Source: Saccoglossus kowalevskii
Lineage: Eukaryota > Hemichordata > Enteropneusta > Harrimaniidae
Length of the DNA: 38,323 bases
Assembly: GCF_000003605.2 (NCBI RefSeq)
Contig: NW_003111029.1
Span: forward strand, 1-38,323
Direction: 5' to 3'
Part shown: piece after piece, positions 7,252 through 19,148 of the stretch
How positions within the stretch are numbered: position 1 is the stretch's first letter
Layout of the letters: each line of letters begins with the position of its first letter
Program-made: the position numbers and the translations under genes
The notes under the pieces: model-generated
What the model was told of the DNA's origin: nothing
Seen by the model: the letters and a program-made list of their open reading frames with translations, nothing else
Databases searched by the model: none

Positions 7252-7602
7252 ATTATTTTATCAAGGATTGAACAATCGAACAATACAGTTTGAATTGCGT
7301 GGACAGAAACCACTTAACACAAATACGGTATGCCGTATTCTGTCTGATTCATACGCAGTATCCAGAGTTCGACCTGGCAAACTTTGCAAACACAAACCTG
7401 CGAAAAAGAAATACCATATCCGGTGTATTGTCCTGTGAAACGCCCTATCAGAAGTTCACCTGCCTTATCAAAAAGGGTGATTTTAAAGTAAAACGAATGC
7501 ACATTCACCCGAGGATAAAAAGGTACAACCGTTTATAAACCATAAATTCTTGGTTATTTCCAGCAAAACGTTCAATTTTACGGTAGATTAAAAGTTTCAT
7601 AT

Positions 7603-7708
7603 GCCGAAATAGCTCAGTTGGGAGAGCGTTAGACTGAAGATCTAAAGGTCCCTGGTTCAAACCCAGGCGAACTTCCACGAGTTCGGTGAATTGTCCCGGG
7701 TTTCGGCA
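7603..7708 (+). tRNA. tRNA-Phe(GAA)-like, T-arm insert, copy 18
   Basis: Only C63A, in the insert, differs. It weakens the competing CCCGG strand. Followed by a class A spacer. Confidence 0.8.
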
Positions 7709-8060
7709 ATTATTTTATCAATGATTGAACAATCGAACAATACAGTTTGAATTGCGTGGACAGAAACCACTTAACACAAATACGGTATGCCGTATTCTGT
7801 CTGATTCAAACGCAGTATCCAGAGTTCGACCATGGCAAACTTTGCAAACACAAACCTGCGAAAAAGAAATACCATATCCGGTGTATTGTCCTGTGAAACG
7901 CCCTATCAGAAGTTCACCTGCCTTATCAAAAAGGGTGATTTTAAAGTAAAACGAATGCACATTCACCTGAGGATAAAAAGGTACAACCGTTTATAGACCA
8001 TAAATTCTTGGTTATTTCCAGCAAAAAGTTCAACTTTACGGTAGATTAAATGTTTCATAT

Positions 8061-8166
8061 GCCGAAATAGCTCAGTTGGGAGAGCGTTAGACTGAAGATC
8101 TAAAGATCCCTGGTTCAAACCCCGGTGAACTTCCACGAGTTCGGTGAATTGTCCCGGGTTTCGGCA
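8061..8166 (+). tRNA. tRNA-Phe(GAA)-like, T-arm insert, copy 19
   Basis: G46A lies in the variable loop and C66T in the insert. Followed by an A* spacer. Confidence 0.78.
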
Positions 8167-8518
8167 ATTATTTTATCAATGATTGAACAATCGAACAATA
8201 CAGTTTGAATTGCGTGGACAGAAACCACTTAACACAAATACGGTATGCCGTATTCTGTCTGATTCAAACGCAGTATCCAGAGTTCGACCATGGCAAACTT
8301 TGCAAATACAAACCTGCGAAAAAGAAATACCATATCCGGTGTATTGTCCTGTGAAACGCCCTGTCAGAAGTTCACCTGCCTTATCAAAAAGGGTGATTTT
8401 AAAGTAAAACGAATGCACATTCACCCGAGGATAAAAAGGTACAAACGTTTATAAACCATAAATTCTTGGTTATTTCCAGCAAATAGTTCAATTTTACGGT
8501 AGATTAAAAGTTTCATAT

Positions 8519-8624
8519 GCCGAAATAGCTCAGTTGGGAGAGCGTTAGACTGAAGATCTAAAGGTCCCTGGTTCAAACCCCGGCGAACTTCCTCGAGTTC
8601 GGTGAATTGTCCCGGGTTTCGGCA
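8519..8624 (+). tRNA. tRNA-Phe(GAA)-like, T-arm insert, copy 20
   Basis: A75T in the loop of the insert hairpin; the leader region has GCAAATAG. Followed by a class A spacer. Copies 23, 35 and 66 share both marks. Confidence 0.8.
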
Positions 8625-8976
8625 ATTATTTTATCAATGATTGAACAATCGAACAATACAGTTTGAATTGCGTGGACAGAAACCACTTAACACAAATACG
8701 GTATGCCGTATTCTGTCTGATTCAAACGCAGTATCCAGAGTTCGACCATGGCAAACTTTGCAAACACAAACCTGCGAAAAAGAAATACCATATCCGGTGT
8801 ATTGTCCTGTGAAACGCCCTATCAGAAGTTCACCTGCCTTATCAAAAAGGGTGATTTTAAAGTAAAACGAATGCACATTCACCTGAGGATAAAAAGGTAC
8901 AACCGTTTATAGACCATAAATTCTTGGTTATTTCCAGCAAAAAGTTCAACTTTACGGTAGATTAAATGTTTCATAT

Positions 8977-9082
8977 GCCGAAATAGCTCAGTTGGGAGAG
9001 CGTTAGACTGAAGATCTAAAGGTCCCTGGTTCAAACCCAGGCGAACTTCCACGAGTTCGGTGAATTGTCCCGGGTTTCGGCA
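8977..9082 (+). tRNA. tRNA-Phe(GAA)-like, T-arm insert, copy 21
   Basis: Only C63A in the insert. The spacer is a B-to-A hybrid with the private dyad break GGTATCCAGTATT. Confidence 0.8.
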
Positions 9083-9431
9083 ATTATTTTATCAATGATT
9101 GAACAATCGAACAATACAGTTTGAATTGCGTGTACAGAAACAACTTAACACAAATACGGTATCCAGTATTCTGTCTGATTCAAACGCAGTATCCAGAGTT
9201 CGACCATGGCAAACTTTGCAAACACAAACCTGCGAAAAAGAAATACCATATCCGGTGTATTGTCCTGTGAAACGCCCTATCAGAAGTTCACCTGCCTTAT
9301 CAAAAAGGGTGATTTTAAAGTGAAACGAATGCACATTCACCCGAGGATAAAAGGGTACAACCATTTATAAACCATAAATTCTTTGTTATTTCCAGCAAAA
9401 GTTCATTTTACGGTAGATTAAAGTTTCATAT

Positions 9432-9537
9432 GCCGAAATAGCTCAGTTGGGAGAGCGTTAGACTGAAGATCTAAAGGTCCCTGGTTCAAACCCCGGTGAA
9501 CTTCCACGAGTTCGGTGAATTGTCCCGGGTTTCGGCA
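9432..9537 (+). tRNA. tRNA-Phe(GAA)-like, T-arm insert, copy 22
   Basis: Only C66T. The preceding 40 bp show three single-base losses (GCAAAAGTTCATTTTACG, ATTAAAGTTT). Followed by an A* spacer. Confidence 0.8.
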
Positions 9538-9889
9538 ATTATTTTATCAATGATTGAACAATCGAACAATACAGTTTGAATTGCGTGGACAGAAACCACT
9601 TAACACAAATACGGTATGCCGTATTCTGTCTGATTCAAACGCAGTATCCAGAGTTCGACCATGGCAAACTTTGCAAATACAAACCTGCGAAAAAGAAATA
9701 CCATATCCGGTGTATTGTCCTGTGAAACGCCCTGTCAGAAGTTCACCTGCCTTATCAAAAAGGGTGATTTTAAAGTAAAACGAATGCACATTCACCCGAG
9801 GATAAAAAGGTACAAACGTTTATAAACCATAAATTCTTGGTTATTTCCAGCAAATAGTTCAATTTTACGGTAGATTAAAAGTTTCATAT

Positions 9890-9995
9890 GCCGAAATAGC
9901 TCAGTTGGGAGAGCGTTAGACTGAAGATCTAAAGGTCCCTGGTTCAAACCCCGGCGAACTTCCTCGAGTTCGGTGAATTGTCCCGGGTTTCGGCA
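9890..9995 (+). tRNA. tRNA-Phe(GAA)-like, T-arm insert, copy 23
   Basis: A75T as in copy 20, 1371 bp upstream. Followed by a class A spacer. Confidence 0.8.
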
Positions 9996-10347
9996 ATTAT
10001 TTTATCAATGATTGAACAATCGAACAATACAGTTTGAATTGCGTGGACAGAAACCACTTAACACAAATACGGTATGCCGTATTCTGTCTGATTCAAACGC
10101 AGTATCCAGAGTTCGACCATGGCAAACTTTGCAAACACAAACCTGCGAAAAAGAAATACCATATCCGGTGTATTGTCCTGTGAAACGCCCTATCAGAAGT
10201 TCACCTGCCTTATCAAAAAGGGTGATTTTAAAGTAAAACGAATGCACATTCACCTGAGGATAAAAAGGTACAACCGTTTATAGACCATAAATTCTTGGTT
10301 ATTTCCAGCAAAAAGTTCAACTTTACGGTAGATTAAATGTTTCATAT

Positions 10348-10453
10348 GCCGAAATAGCTCAGTTGGGAGAGCGTTAGACTGAAGATCTAAAGGTCCCTGG
10401 TTCAAACCCAGGCGAACTTCCACGAGTTCGGTGAATTGTCCCGGGTTTCGGCA
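10348..10453 (+). tRNA. tRNA-Phe(GAA)-like, T-arm insert, copy 24
   Basis: C63A as in copy 21, 1371 bp upstream. Followed by a class B spacer that also has GGTATCCAGTATT and the tail CACCTGTGGATAG. Confidence 0.8.
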
Positions 10454-10806
10454 ATTATTTTATCAATGATTGAACAATCGAACAATACAGTTTGAATTGC
10501 GTGTACAGAAACAACTTAACACAAATACGGTATCCAGTATTCTGTCTGATTCAAACGCTGTATCCAGAGTTCGACCAAGGCAAACTATGCAAAAACACAC
10601 ATGCGTAAAAGAAATACCATATCCGGTGTATTGTCCTGTGAAACGCCCTGTCAGAAGTTCACCTGCCTTATCAAAAAAAGTGATTTTAAAGTAAAACGAA
10701 TGCACATTCACCTGTGGATAGAAAGGTACAACCGTTTATACAACATAAATACTTGGTTATTTCCAGCAAAAAAGTTCAACTTTACGGAAGATTAGATGTT
10801 CCATAC

Positions 10807-10912
10807 GCCGAAACAGCTCAGTTGGGAGAGCGTTAGACTGAAGATCTAAAGGTCCCTGGTTCAAACCCCGGCGAACTTCCACGAGTTCGGTGAATTGTCC
10901 CGGGTTTCGGCA
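10807..10912 (+). tRNA. tRNA-Phe(GAA)-like, T-arm insert, copy 25
   Basis: T8C removes the near-invariant U8 and the first A-box base. The leader is TCCATAC, so the upstream sequence has also diverged. Followed by a class A spacer with GACAATGGC. Confidence 0.7.
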
Positions 10913-11264
10913 ATTATTTTATCAATGATTGAACAATCGAACAATACAGTTTGAATTGCGTGGACAGAAACCACTTAACACAAATACGGTATGCCGTATT
11001 CTGTCTGATTCAAACGCAGTATCCAGAGTTCGACAATGGCAAACTTTGCAAACACAAACCTGCGAAAAAGAAATACCATATCCGGTGTATTGTCCTGTGA
11101 AACGCCCTATCAGAAGTTCACCTGCCTTATCAAAAAGGGTGATTTTAAAGTAAAACGAATGCACATTCACCCGAGGATGAAAAGTTACAACCGTTTATAA
11201 ACCATAAATTCTTGGTTATTTCCAGCAAAAAGTTCAATTTTACGGTAGATGAAAACTTTCATAT

Positions 11265-11370
11265 GCCGAAATAGCTCAGTTGGGAGAGCGTTAGACTGAA
11301 GATCTAAAGGTCTCTGGTTCAAACCCCGGCGAACTTCCACGAGTTCCGTGAATTGTCCCGGGTTTCGGCA
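11265..11370 (+). tRNA. tRNA-Phe(GAA)-like, T-arm insert, copy 26
   Basis: C49T gives a T-stem wobble and G83C opens the base of the insert hairpin. The leader starts GATGAAAAC. Followed by a class A spacer. Confidence 0.77.
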
Positions 11371-11722
11371 ATTATTTTATCAATGATTGAACAATCGAAC
11401 AATACAGTTTGAATTGCGTGGACAGAAACCACTTAACACAAATACGGTATGCCGTATTCTGTCCGATTCAAACGCAGTATCCAGAGTTCGACCATGGCAA
11501 ACTTTGCAAACACAAACCTGCGAAAAAGAAATACCATATCCGGTGTATTGTCCTGTGAAACGCCCTATCAGAAGATCACCTGCCTTATCAAAAAGGGTGA
11601 TTTTAAAGTAAAACGAATGCACATTCACCCGAGGATAAAAAGGTACAACTGTTTATAAACCATAAATTCTTGGTTATTTCCAGCAAAAAGTTCAATTTTA
11701 CGGTAGATTAAAAGTTTCATAT

Positions 11723-11828
11723 GCCGAAATAGCTCAGTTGGGAGAGCGTTAGACTGAAGATCTAAAGGTCCCTGGTTCAAACCCCGGCGAACTTCCACGA
11801 GTTCGGTGAATTGTCCCGGGTTTCGGCA
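11723..11828 (+). tRNA. tRNA-Phe(GAA)-like, T-arm insert, copy 27
   Basis: Consensus gene with T4. The class A spacer has CAAAAAAAGTG in place of CAAAAAGGGTG, which breaks the GGGTGA dyad. Confidence 0.8.
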
Positions 11829-12180
11829 ATTATTTTATCAATGATTGAACAATCGAACAATACAGTTTGAATTGCGTGGACAGAAACCACTTAACACAAA
11901 TACGGTATGCCGTATTCTGTCTGATTCAAACGCAGTATCCAGAGTTCGACCATGGCAAACTTTGCAAACACAAACCTGCGAAAAAGAAATACCATATCCG
12001 GTGTATTGTCCTGTGAAACGCCCTATCAGAAGTTCACCTGCCTTATCAAAAAAAGTGATTTTAAAGTAAAACGAATGCACATTCACCTGAGGATAAAAAG
12101 GTACAACCGTTTATAGACCATAAATTCTTGGTTATTTCCAGCAAAAAGTTCAACTTTACGGTAGATTAAATGTTTCATAT

Positions 12181-12286
12181 GCCGAAATAGCTCAGTTGGG
12201 AGAGCGTTAGACTGAAGATCTAAAGGTCCCTGGTTCAAACCCCGGCGAACTTCCACGAGTTCGGTGAATTGTCCCGGGTTTCGGCA
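12181..12286 (+). tRNA. tRNA-Phe(GAA)-like, T-arm insert, copy 28
   Basis: Consensus gene. The class B spacer ends in an indel-rich stretch (CACCTGAAGG, GCAAAAGTTC) that runs into copy 29. Confidence 0.8.
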
Positions 12287-12637
12287 ATTATTTTATCAAT
12301 GATTGAACAATCGAACAATACAGTTTGAATTGCGTGTACAGAAACAACTTAACACAAATACGGTATCCCGTATTCTGTCTGATTCAAACGCTGTATCCAG
12401 AGTTCGACCAAGGCAAACTATGCAAAAACACACATGCGTAAAAGAAATACCATATCCGGTGTATTGTCCTGTGAAACGCCCTGTCAGAAGTTCACCTGCC
12501 TTATCAAAAAAGTGATTTTAAAGTAAAACGAATGCACATTCACCTGAAGGATAAAAAGGTACAACCGTTTATAGACCATAAATTCTTGGTTATTTCCAGC
12601 AAAAGTTCAACTTTACGGTAGATTAAATGTTTCATAT

Positions 12638-12744
12638 GCCGAAATAGCTCAGTTGGGAGAGCGTTAGACTGAAAGATCTAAAGGTCTTGGTTCAAAACCC
12701 CGGCGAAATTCCACGAGTTCGGTGAATTGTCCCGGGTTTCGGCA
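12638..12744 (+). pseudogene. Degraded tRNA-Phe-like, copy 29
   Basis: One extra A in the anticodon loop (CTGAAAGA), a base lost in the T-stem region (GGTCTTGG), an extra A in the T loop and an insert change C70A. The indels lie in homopolymers, so they may be sequence errors. Followed by T6 and a class A spacer. Confidence 0.7.
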
Positions 12745-13096
12745 ATTTTTTGATGAATGATTGAACAATCGAACAATACAGTTTGAATTGCGTGGACAGA
12801 AACCACTTAACACAAATACGGTATGCCGTATTCTGCCTGATTCAAACGCAGTATCCAGAGTTCGACCATAGCAAACTTTGCAAACACAAACCTGCGAAAA
12901 AGAAATACCATATCCGGTGTATTGTCCTGTGAAACGCCCTATCAGAAGTTCACCTGCCTTATCAAAAAGGGTGATTTTAAAGTAAAACGAATGCACATTC
13001 ACCCGAGGATAAAAAGGTACAACCGTTTATAAACCATGAATTCTTGGTTATTTCCAGCAAAAAGTTCAATTTTACGGTAGATTAAAAGTTTCATAT

Positions 13097-13202
13097 GCCG
13101 AAATAGCTCAGTTGGGAGAGCGTTAGATTGAAGATCTAAAGGTCCCTTGTTCAAACCCCGGCGAACTTCCACGAGTTCGGTGAATTGTCCCGGGTTTCGG
13201 CA
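13097..13202 (+). tRNA. tRNA-Phe(GAA)-like, T-arm insert, copy 30
   Basis: C32T in the anticodon loop; G52T breaks a T-stem pair and changes the first B-box base. Followed by a class A spacer. Confidence 0.7.
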
Positions 13203-13553
13203 ATTATTTTATCAATGATTGAACAATCGAACAATACAGTTTGAATTGCGTGGACAGAAACCACTTAACACAAATACGGTATGCCGTATTCTGTCTGATT
13301 CAAACGCAGTATCCAGAGTTCGACCATGGCAAACTTTGCAAACACAAACCTGCGAAAAAGAAATACCATATCCGGTGTATTGTCCTGTGAAACGCCCTAT
13401 CAGAAGTTCGCCTGCCTTATCAAAAAGGGTTATTTTAAAGTAAATCGAATGCACATTCACCCGAGGATAAAAAGATACAACGTTTATAAACCATAAATTC
13501 TTGTTTATTTCCAGCAAAAAGTTCAATTTTACGGTAGATTAAAAGTTTCATAT

Positions 13554-13659
13554 GCCGAAATAGCTCAGTTGGGAGAGCGTTAGACTGAAGATCTAAAGGT
13601 TCCTGGTTCAAACCCCGGCGAACTTCCACGAGTTCGGTGAAGTGTCCCGGGTTTCGGCA
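13554..13659 (+). tRNA. tRNA-Phe(GAA)-like, T-arm insert, copy 31
   Basis: C48T in the variable loop and T89G in the insert; copy 82 has the same pair. The spacer is E-like (CTGTATATAAAGTTCG). Confidence 0.77.
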
Positions 13660-14012
13660 ATTATTTTATCAATGATTGAACAATCGAACAATACAGTTTG
13701 AATTGCGTGTACAGAAACAACTTAACACAAATACGGTATCCCGTATTCTGTCTGATTCAAACGCTGTATATAAAGTTCGACCATTGCAAACTTTGCAACT
13801 GCAAACCTGCGTAACAGAAATAACATATCCGATATTATTGACCTGTGAAACGCCCTATCAGAAGTTCGCCTGCCTTATCAAAAAGGGTGATTTTAAAGTA
13901 AAACGAATGCACATTCACCCGAGGATAAAAAGGTACAACCGTTTATAAACCATAAATTCTTGGTTATTTCCAGCAAAAAGTTCAATTTTACGGTAGACTA
14001 ACAGTTTCATAT

Positions 14013-14118
14013 GCCGAAATAGCTCAGTTGGGAGAGCGTTAGACTGAAGATCTAAAGGTCCCTTATTCAAACCCCGGCGAACTTCCACGAGTTCGGTGAA
14101 TTGTCCCGGGTTTCTGCT
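14013..14118 (+). tRNA. tRNA-Phe(GAA)-like, T-arm insert, copy 32
   Basis: G52T and G53A change the B box to TATTCAAACC. G103T breaks acceptor pair 3-103 and the last base is T. Probably inactive. Followed by a class A spacer. Confidence 0.65.
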
Positions 14119-14470
14119 ATTATTTTATCAATGATTGAACAATCGAACAATACAGTTTGAATTGCGTGGACAGAAACCACTTAACACAAATACGGTATGC
14201 CGTATTCTGTCTGATTCAAATGCAGTATCCAGAGTTCGACCATGGCAAACTTTGCAAACACAAACCTGCGAAAAAGAAATACCATATCCGGTGTATTATC
14301 CTGTGAAACGCCCTATCAGAAGTTCACCTGCCTTATCAAAAAGGGTGATTTTAAAGTAAAACGAATGCACATTCACCTGAGGATAAAAAGGTACAACCGT
14401 TTATAGACCATAAATTATTGGTTATTTCCAGCAAAAAGTTCAACTTTAAGGTAGATTAAATGTTTCATAT

Positions 14471-14587
14471 GCCGAAATAGCTCAGTTGGGAGAGCGTTAG
14501 ACTGAAAATCTAAAGGTCCCTGGTGAAGGTCCCTGGTGAACCCCGGCGAACTTCCACGAGTTCGGTGAATTGTCCAGGGTTTCGGCA
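14471..14587 (+). pseudogene. tRNA-Phe-like with expanded T arm, copy 33
   Basis: Same expanded 117-nt form as copy 17, with G37A, C95A and no B-box core. Followed by a class A spacer whose start reads CGAAGAATAC. Confidence 0.8.
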
Positions 14588-14939
14588 ATTATTTTATCAA
14601 TGATTGAACAATCGAAGAATACAGTTTGAATTGCGTGGACAGAAACCACTTAACACAAATACGGTATGCCGTATTCTGTCTGATTCAAACGCAGTATCCA
14701 GAGTTCGACCATGGCAAACTTTGCAAACACAAACCTGCGAAAAAGAAATACCATATCCGGTGTATTGTCCTGTGAAACGCCCTATCAGAAGTTCGCCTGC
14801 CTTATCAAAAAGGGTGATTTTAAAGTAAAACGAATGCACATTCACCTGAGGATAAAAAGGTACAACCGTTTATAGACCATAAATTCTTGGTTATTTCCAG
14901 CAAAAAGTTCAACTTTACGGTAGATTAAACGTTTCATAT

Positions 14940-15045
14940 GCCGAAATAGCTCAGTTGGGAGAGCGTTAGACTGAAGATCTAAAGATCCCTGGTTCAAACC
15001 CCGGTGAACTTCCACGAGTTCGGTGAATTGTCCCGGGTTTCGGCA
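14940..15045 (+). tRNA. tRNA-Phe(GAA)-like, T-arm insert, copy 34
   Basis: G46A and C66T, as in copy 19. Followed by an A* spacer. Confidence 0.78.
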
Positions 15046-15397
15046 ATTATTTTATCAATGATTGAACAATCGAACAATACAGTTTGAATTGCGTGGACAG
15101 AAACCACTTAACACAAATACGGTATGCCGTATTCTGTCTGATTCAAACGCAGTATCCAGAGTTCGACCATGGCAAACTTTGCAAATACAAACCTGCGAAA
15201 AAGAAACACCATATCCGGTGTATTGTCCTGTGAAACGCCCTGTCAGAAGTTCACCTGCCTTATCAAAAAGGGTGATTTTAAAGTAAAACGAATGCACATT
15301 CACCCGAGGATAAAAAGGTACAAACGTTTATAAACCATAAATTCTTGGTTATTTCCAGCAAATAGTTCAATTTTACGGTAGATTAAAAGTTTCATAT

Positions 15398-15503
15398 GCC
15401 GAAATAGCTCAGTTGGGAGAGCGTTAGACTGAAGATCTAAAGGTCCCTGGTTCAAACCCCGGCGAACTTCCTCGAGTTCGGTGAATTGTCCCGGGTTTCG
15501 GCA
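15398..15503 (+). tRNA. tRNA-Phe(GAA)-like, T-arm insert, copy 35
   Basis: A75T with GCAAATAG upstream, marking it as kin of copies 20, 23 and 66. Followed by a class A spacer with AACCCGCG. Confidence 0.8.
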
Positions 15504-15855
15504 ATTATTTTATCAATGATTGAACAATCGAACAATACAGTTTGAATTGCGTGGACAGAAACCACTTAACACAAATACGGTATGCCGTATTCTGTCTGAT
15601 TCAAACGCAGTATCCAGAGTTCGACCATGGCAAACTTTGCAAACACAAACCCGCGAAAAAGAAATACCATATCCGGTGTATTGTCCTGTGAAACGCCCTA
15701 TCAGAAGTTCACCTGCCTTATCAAAAAGGGTGATTTTAAAGTGAAACGAATGCACATTCACCCGAGGATAAAAGGGTACAACCATTTATAAACCATAAAT
15801 TCTTTGTTATTTCCAGCAAAAAGTTCAATTTTACGGTAGATTAAAAGTTTCATAT

Positions 15856-15961
15856 GCCGAAATAGCTCAGTTGGGAGAGCGTTAGACTGAAGATCTATAG
15901 GTCCCTGGTTCAAACCCCGGTGAACTTCCACGAGTTCGGTGAATTGTCCCGGGTTTCGGCA
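15856..15961 (+). tRNA. tRNA-Phe(GAA)-like, T-arm insert, copy 36
   Basis: A43T breaks the outer anticodon-stem pair 27-43; C66T in the insert. Followed by an A* spacer. Confidence 0.74.
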
Positions 15962-16313
15962 ATTATTTTATCAATGATTGAACAATCGAACAATACAGTT
16001 TGAATTGCGTGGACAGAAACCACTTAACACAAATACGGTATGCCGTATTCTGTCTGATTCAAACGCAGTATCCAGAGTTCGACCATGGCAAACTTTGCAA
16101 ATACAAACCTGCGAAAAAGAAATACCATATCCGGTGTATTGTCCTGTGAAACGCCCTGTCAGAAGTTCACCTGCCTTATCAAAAAGGGTGATTTTAAAGT
16201 AAAACGAATGCACATTCACCCGAGGATAAAAAGGTACAAACGTTTATAAACCATAAATTCTTGGTTATTTCCAGCAAATAGTTCAATTTTACGGTAGATT
16301 AAAAGTTTCATAT

Positions 16314-16419
16314 GCCGAAATAGCTCAGTTGGGAGAGCGTTAGACTGAAGATCTAAAGGTCCCTCGTTCAAACCCCGGCGAACTTCCACGAGTTTGGTGA
16401 ATTGTCCCGGGTTTCGGCA
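16314..16419 (+). tRNA. tRNA-Phe(GAA)-like, T-arm insert, copy 37
   Basis: G52C breaks a T-stem pair and alters the B box; C82T in the insert. Followed by a class A spacer with TTATCGAAAAGG. Confidence 0.72.
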
Positions 16420-16771
16420 ATTATTTTATCAATGATTGAACAATCGAACAATACAGTTTGAATTGCGTGGACAGAAACCACTTAACACAAATACGGTATG
16501 CCGTATTCTGTCTGATTCAAACGCAGTATCCAGAGTTCGACCATGGCAAACTTTGCAAACACAAACCTGCGAAAAAGAAATACCATATCCGGTGTATTGT
16601 CCTGTGAAACGCCCTATCAGAAGTTCACCTGCCTTATCGAAAAGGGTGATTTTAAAGTAAAACGAATGCACATTCACCCGAGGATAAAAAGGTACAACCG
16701 TTTATAAACCATAAATTCTTGTTTATTTCCAGCAAAAAGTTCAATTTTACGGTAGATTAAAAGTTTCATAT

Positions 16772-16877
16772 GCCGAAATAGCTCAGTTGGGAGAGCGTTA
16801 GACTGAAGATCTAAAGGTCCCTTGTTCAAACCCCGGCGAACTTCCACGAGTTCGGTGAATTGTCCCGGGTTTCGGCA
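16772..16877 (+). tRNA. tRNA-Phe(GAA)-like, T-arm insert, copy 38
   Basis: G52T only. The class E spacer is 22-23 bp short: a deletion removes the stretch between CCCTATCA and GTGATTTT near 17081. Confidence 0.74.
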
Positions 16878-17207
16878 ATTATTTTATCATTGACTGAACA
16901 ATCGAACAATACAGTTTGAATTGCGTGTACAGAAACAACTTAACACAAATACGGTATCCCGTATTCTGTCTGATTCAAACGCTCTCTATAAAGTTCGACC
17001 ATTGCAAACTTTGCAACTGCAAACATGCGTAACAGAAATAACATATCCGGTGTATTGTCCTGTGAAAACGCCCTATCAAGAGTGATTTTAAAGTAAAACG
17101 AATGCACATTCACCCGAGGATAAAAAAGTACAACCGTTTATATACCATAAATGCTTGGTTATTTCCAGCAAAAAGTTCAAATTTACGGTAGATTATATGA
17201 TTCATAT

Positions 17208-17313
17208 GCCGAAATAGCTCAGTTGGGAGAGCGTTAGACTGAAGATCTAAAGGTCCCTGGTTCAAACCCCGGCGAACTTCCACGAGTTCGGTGAATTGTC
17301 CCGGGTTTCGGCA
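17208..17313 (+). tRNA. tRNA-Phe(GAA)-like, T-arm insert, copy 39
   Basis: Consensus gene. It and copy 38 are followed by ATCATTGACTG, a private form of the ATCAATGATTG seen elsewhere. Class A spacer. Confidence 0.8.
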
Positions 17314-17665
17314 ATTATTTTATCATTGACTGAACAATCGAACAATACAGTTTGAATTGCGTGGACAGAAACCACTTAACACAAATACGGTATGCCGTAT
17401 TCTGTCTGATTCAAACGCAGTATCCAGAGTTCGACCATGGCAAACTTTGCAAACACAAACCTGCGAAAAAGAAATACCATATCCGGTGTATTGTCCTGTG
17501 AAACGCCCTATCAGAAGTTCACCTGCCTTATCAAAAAAAGTGATTTTAAAGTAAAACGAATGCACATTCACCTGAGGATAAAAAGGTACAACCGTTTATA
17601 GACCATAAATTCTTGGTTATTTCCAGCAAAAAGTTCAACTTTACGGTAGATTAAATGTTTCATAT

Positions 17666-17771
17666 GCCGAAATAGCTCAGTTGGGAGAGCGTTAGACTGA
17701 AGATCTAAAGGTCCCTGGTTCAAACCCCGGCGAACTTCCACGAGTTCGGTGAATTGTCCCGGGTTTCGGCA
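17666..17771 (+). tRNA. tRNA-Phe(GAA)-like, T-arm insert, copy 40
   Basis: Consensus gene with T4; class C spacer with GCAAAGTTTGC. Confidence 0.8.
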
Positions 17772-18124
17772 ATTATTTTATCAATGATTGAACAATCGAA
17801 CAATACAGTTTGAATTGCGTGTACAGAAACAACTTAACACAAATACGGTATCCCGTATTCTGTCTGATTCAAACGCTGTATCCAGAGGTCGACCATTGCA
17901 AAGTTTGCAACTGCAAACCTGCGTAACAGAAATAACATATCCGGTGTATTGTCCTGTGAAAACGCCCTATCAGAAGTTCGCTTGCCTTATCAAAAAGGGT
18001 GATTTTAAAGTAAAACGAATGCACATTCACCTGAGGATAAAAAGGTACAACCGTTTATAGACCATAAATTCTTGGTTATTTCCATCAAAAAGTTCAACTT
18101 TACGGTAGATTAAATGTTTCATAT

Positions 18125-18230
18125 GCCGAAATAGCTCAGTTGGGAGAGCGTTAGACTGAAGATCTAAAGGTGCCTGGTTCAAACCCCGGCGAACTTCCAC
18201 GAGTTTGGTGAATTGTCCCGGGTTTCGGCT
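18125..18230 (+). tRNA. tRNA-Phe(GAA)-like, T-arm insert, copy 41
   Basis: C48G in the variable loop, C82T in the insert, and the discriminator base is T instead of A. Followed by T7 and a class A spacer. Confidence 0.74.
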
Positions 18231-18583
18231 ATTTTTTTATGAATGATTGAACAATCGAACAATACAGTTTGAATTGCGTGGACAGAAACCACTTAACACA
18301 AATACGGTATGCCGTATTCTGTCTGATTCAAACGCAGTATCCAGAGTTCGACCATGGCAAACTTTGCAAACACAAACCTGCGAAAAAGAAATACCATATC
18401 CGGTGTATTGTCCTGTGAAACGCCCTATCAGTAGTTCACCTGCCTTATCAAAAAGGGTGATTTTAAAGTAAAACGAATGCACATTCACCCGAGGATAAAA
18501 AAGGTACAACCGTTTATAAACCATAAATTCTTGGTTATTTCCAGCAAAAAGTTCAATTTTACGGTAGATTAAAAGTTTCATAT

Positions 18584-18689
18584 GCCGAAATAGCTCAGTT
18601 GGGAGAGCGTTAGACTGAAGATCTAAAGGTCCCTGGTTCAAACCCCGGCGAACTTCCACGAGTTCGGTGAATTGTCCCGGGTTTCGGCA
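18584..18689 (+). tRNA. tRNA-Phe(GAA)-like, T-arm insert, copy 42
   Basis: Consensus gene. Followed by a class B spacer with ATACGTTATCCCG, CATGTGTAA and TCGGAAG, matched by the spacer of copy 78. Confidence 0.8.
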
Positions 18690-19042
18690 ATTATTTTATC
18701 AATGATTGAACAATCGAACAATACAGTTTGAATTGCGTGTACAGAAACAACTTAACACAAATACGTTATCCCGTATTCTGTCTGATTCAAATGCTGTATC
18801 CAGAGTTCGACCAAGGCAAACTTTGCAAAAACACACATGTGTAAAAGAAATACCATATCCGGTGTATTGTCCTGTGAAAACGCCCTGTCGGAAGTTCACC
18901 TGCCTTATCAAAAAGGGTGATTTTAAAGTAAAACGAATGCACATTCACCCGAGGATAAAAAGGTACAACCATTTATAAACCATAAATTCTTGGTTATTTC
19001 CAGCAAAAAGTTCAATTTTACGGTAGATTAAAAGTTTCATAT

Positions 19043-19148
19043 GCCGAAATAGCTCAGTTGGGAGAGCGTTAGACTGAAGATCTAAAGGTCCCTGGTTCAA
19101 ACCCCGGCGAACTTCCACGAGTTCGGTGAATTGTTCCGGGTTTCGGCA
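19043..19148 (+). tRNA. tRNA-Phe(GAA)-like, T-arm insert, copy 43
   Basis: C93T only, at the last T-loop base. Followed by a class D spacer. Confidence 0.79.

Larger units (their letters stand above)
8110..9185 (+). repeat. Duplicated block, 1371-bp period, first copy
   Basis: A* spacer, GCAAATAG, A75T, C63A and GGTATCCAGTATT follow in the same order at 9481-10556. This is a local three-unit higher-order repeat. Confidence 0.75.
9481..10556 (+). repeat. Duplicated block, 1371-bp period, second copy
   Basis: Second member of the pair starting at 8110. The match ends where the spacers after copies 21 and 24 turn to class A and class B respectively. Confidence 0.75.

Noticed and set aside
18237-18659. 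140-codon minus-strand frame running through spacer and tRNA gene (also at 20533, 27806 and 34660)
   Set aside because: It reads antisense through the tRNA and appears only where one extra A in a poly-A run brings two frames into register. Such antisense-tRNA peptides are a common false annotation.
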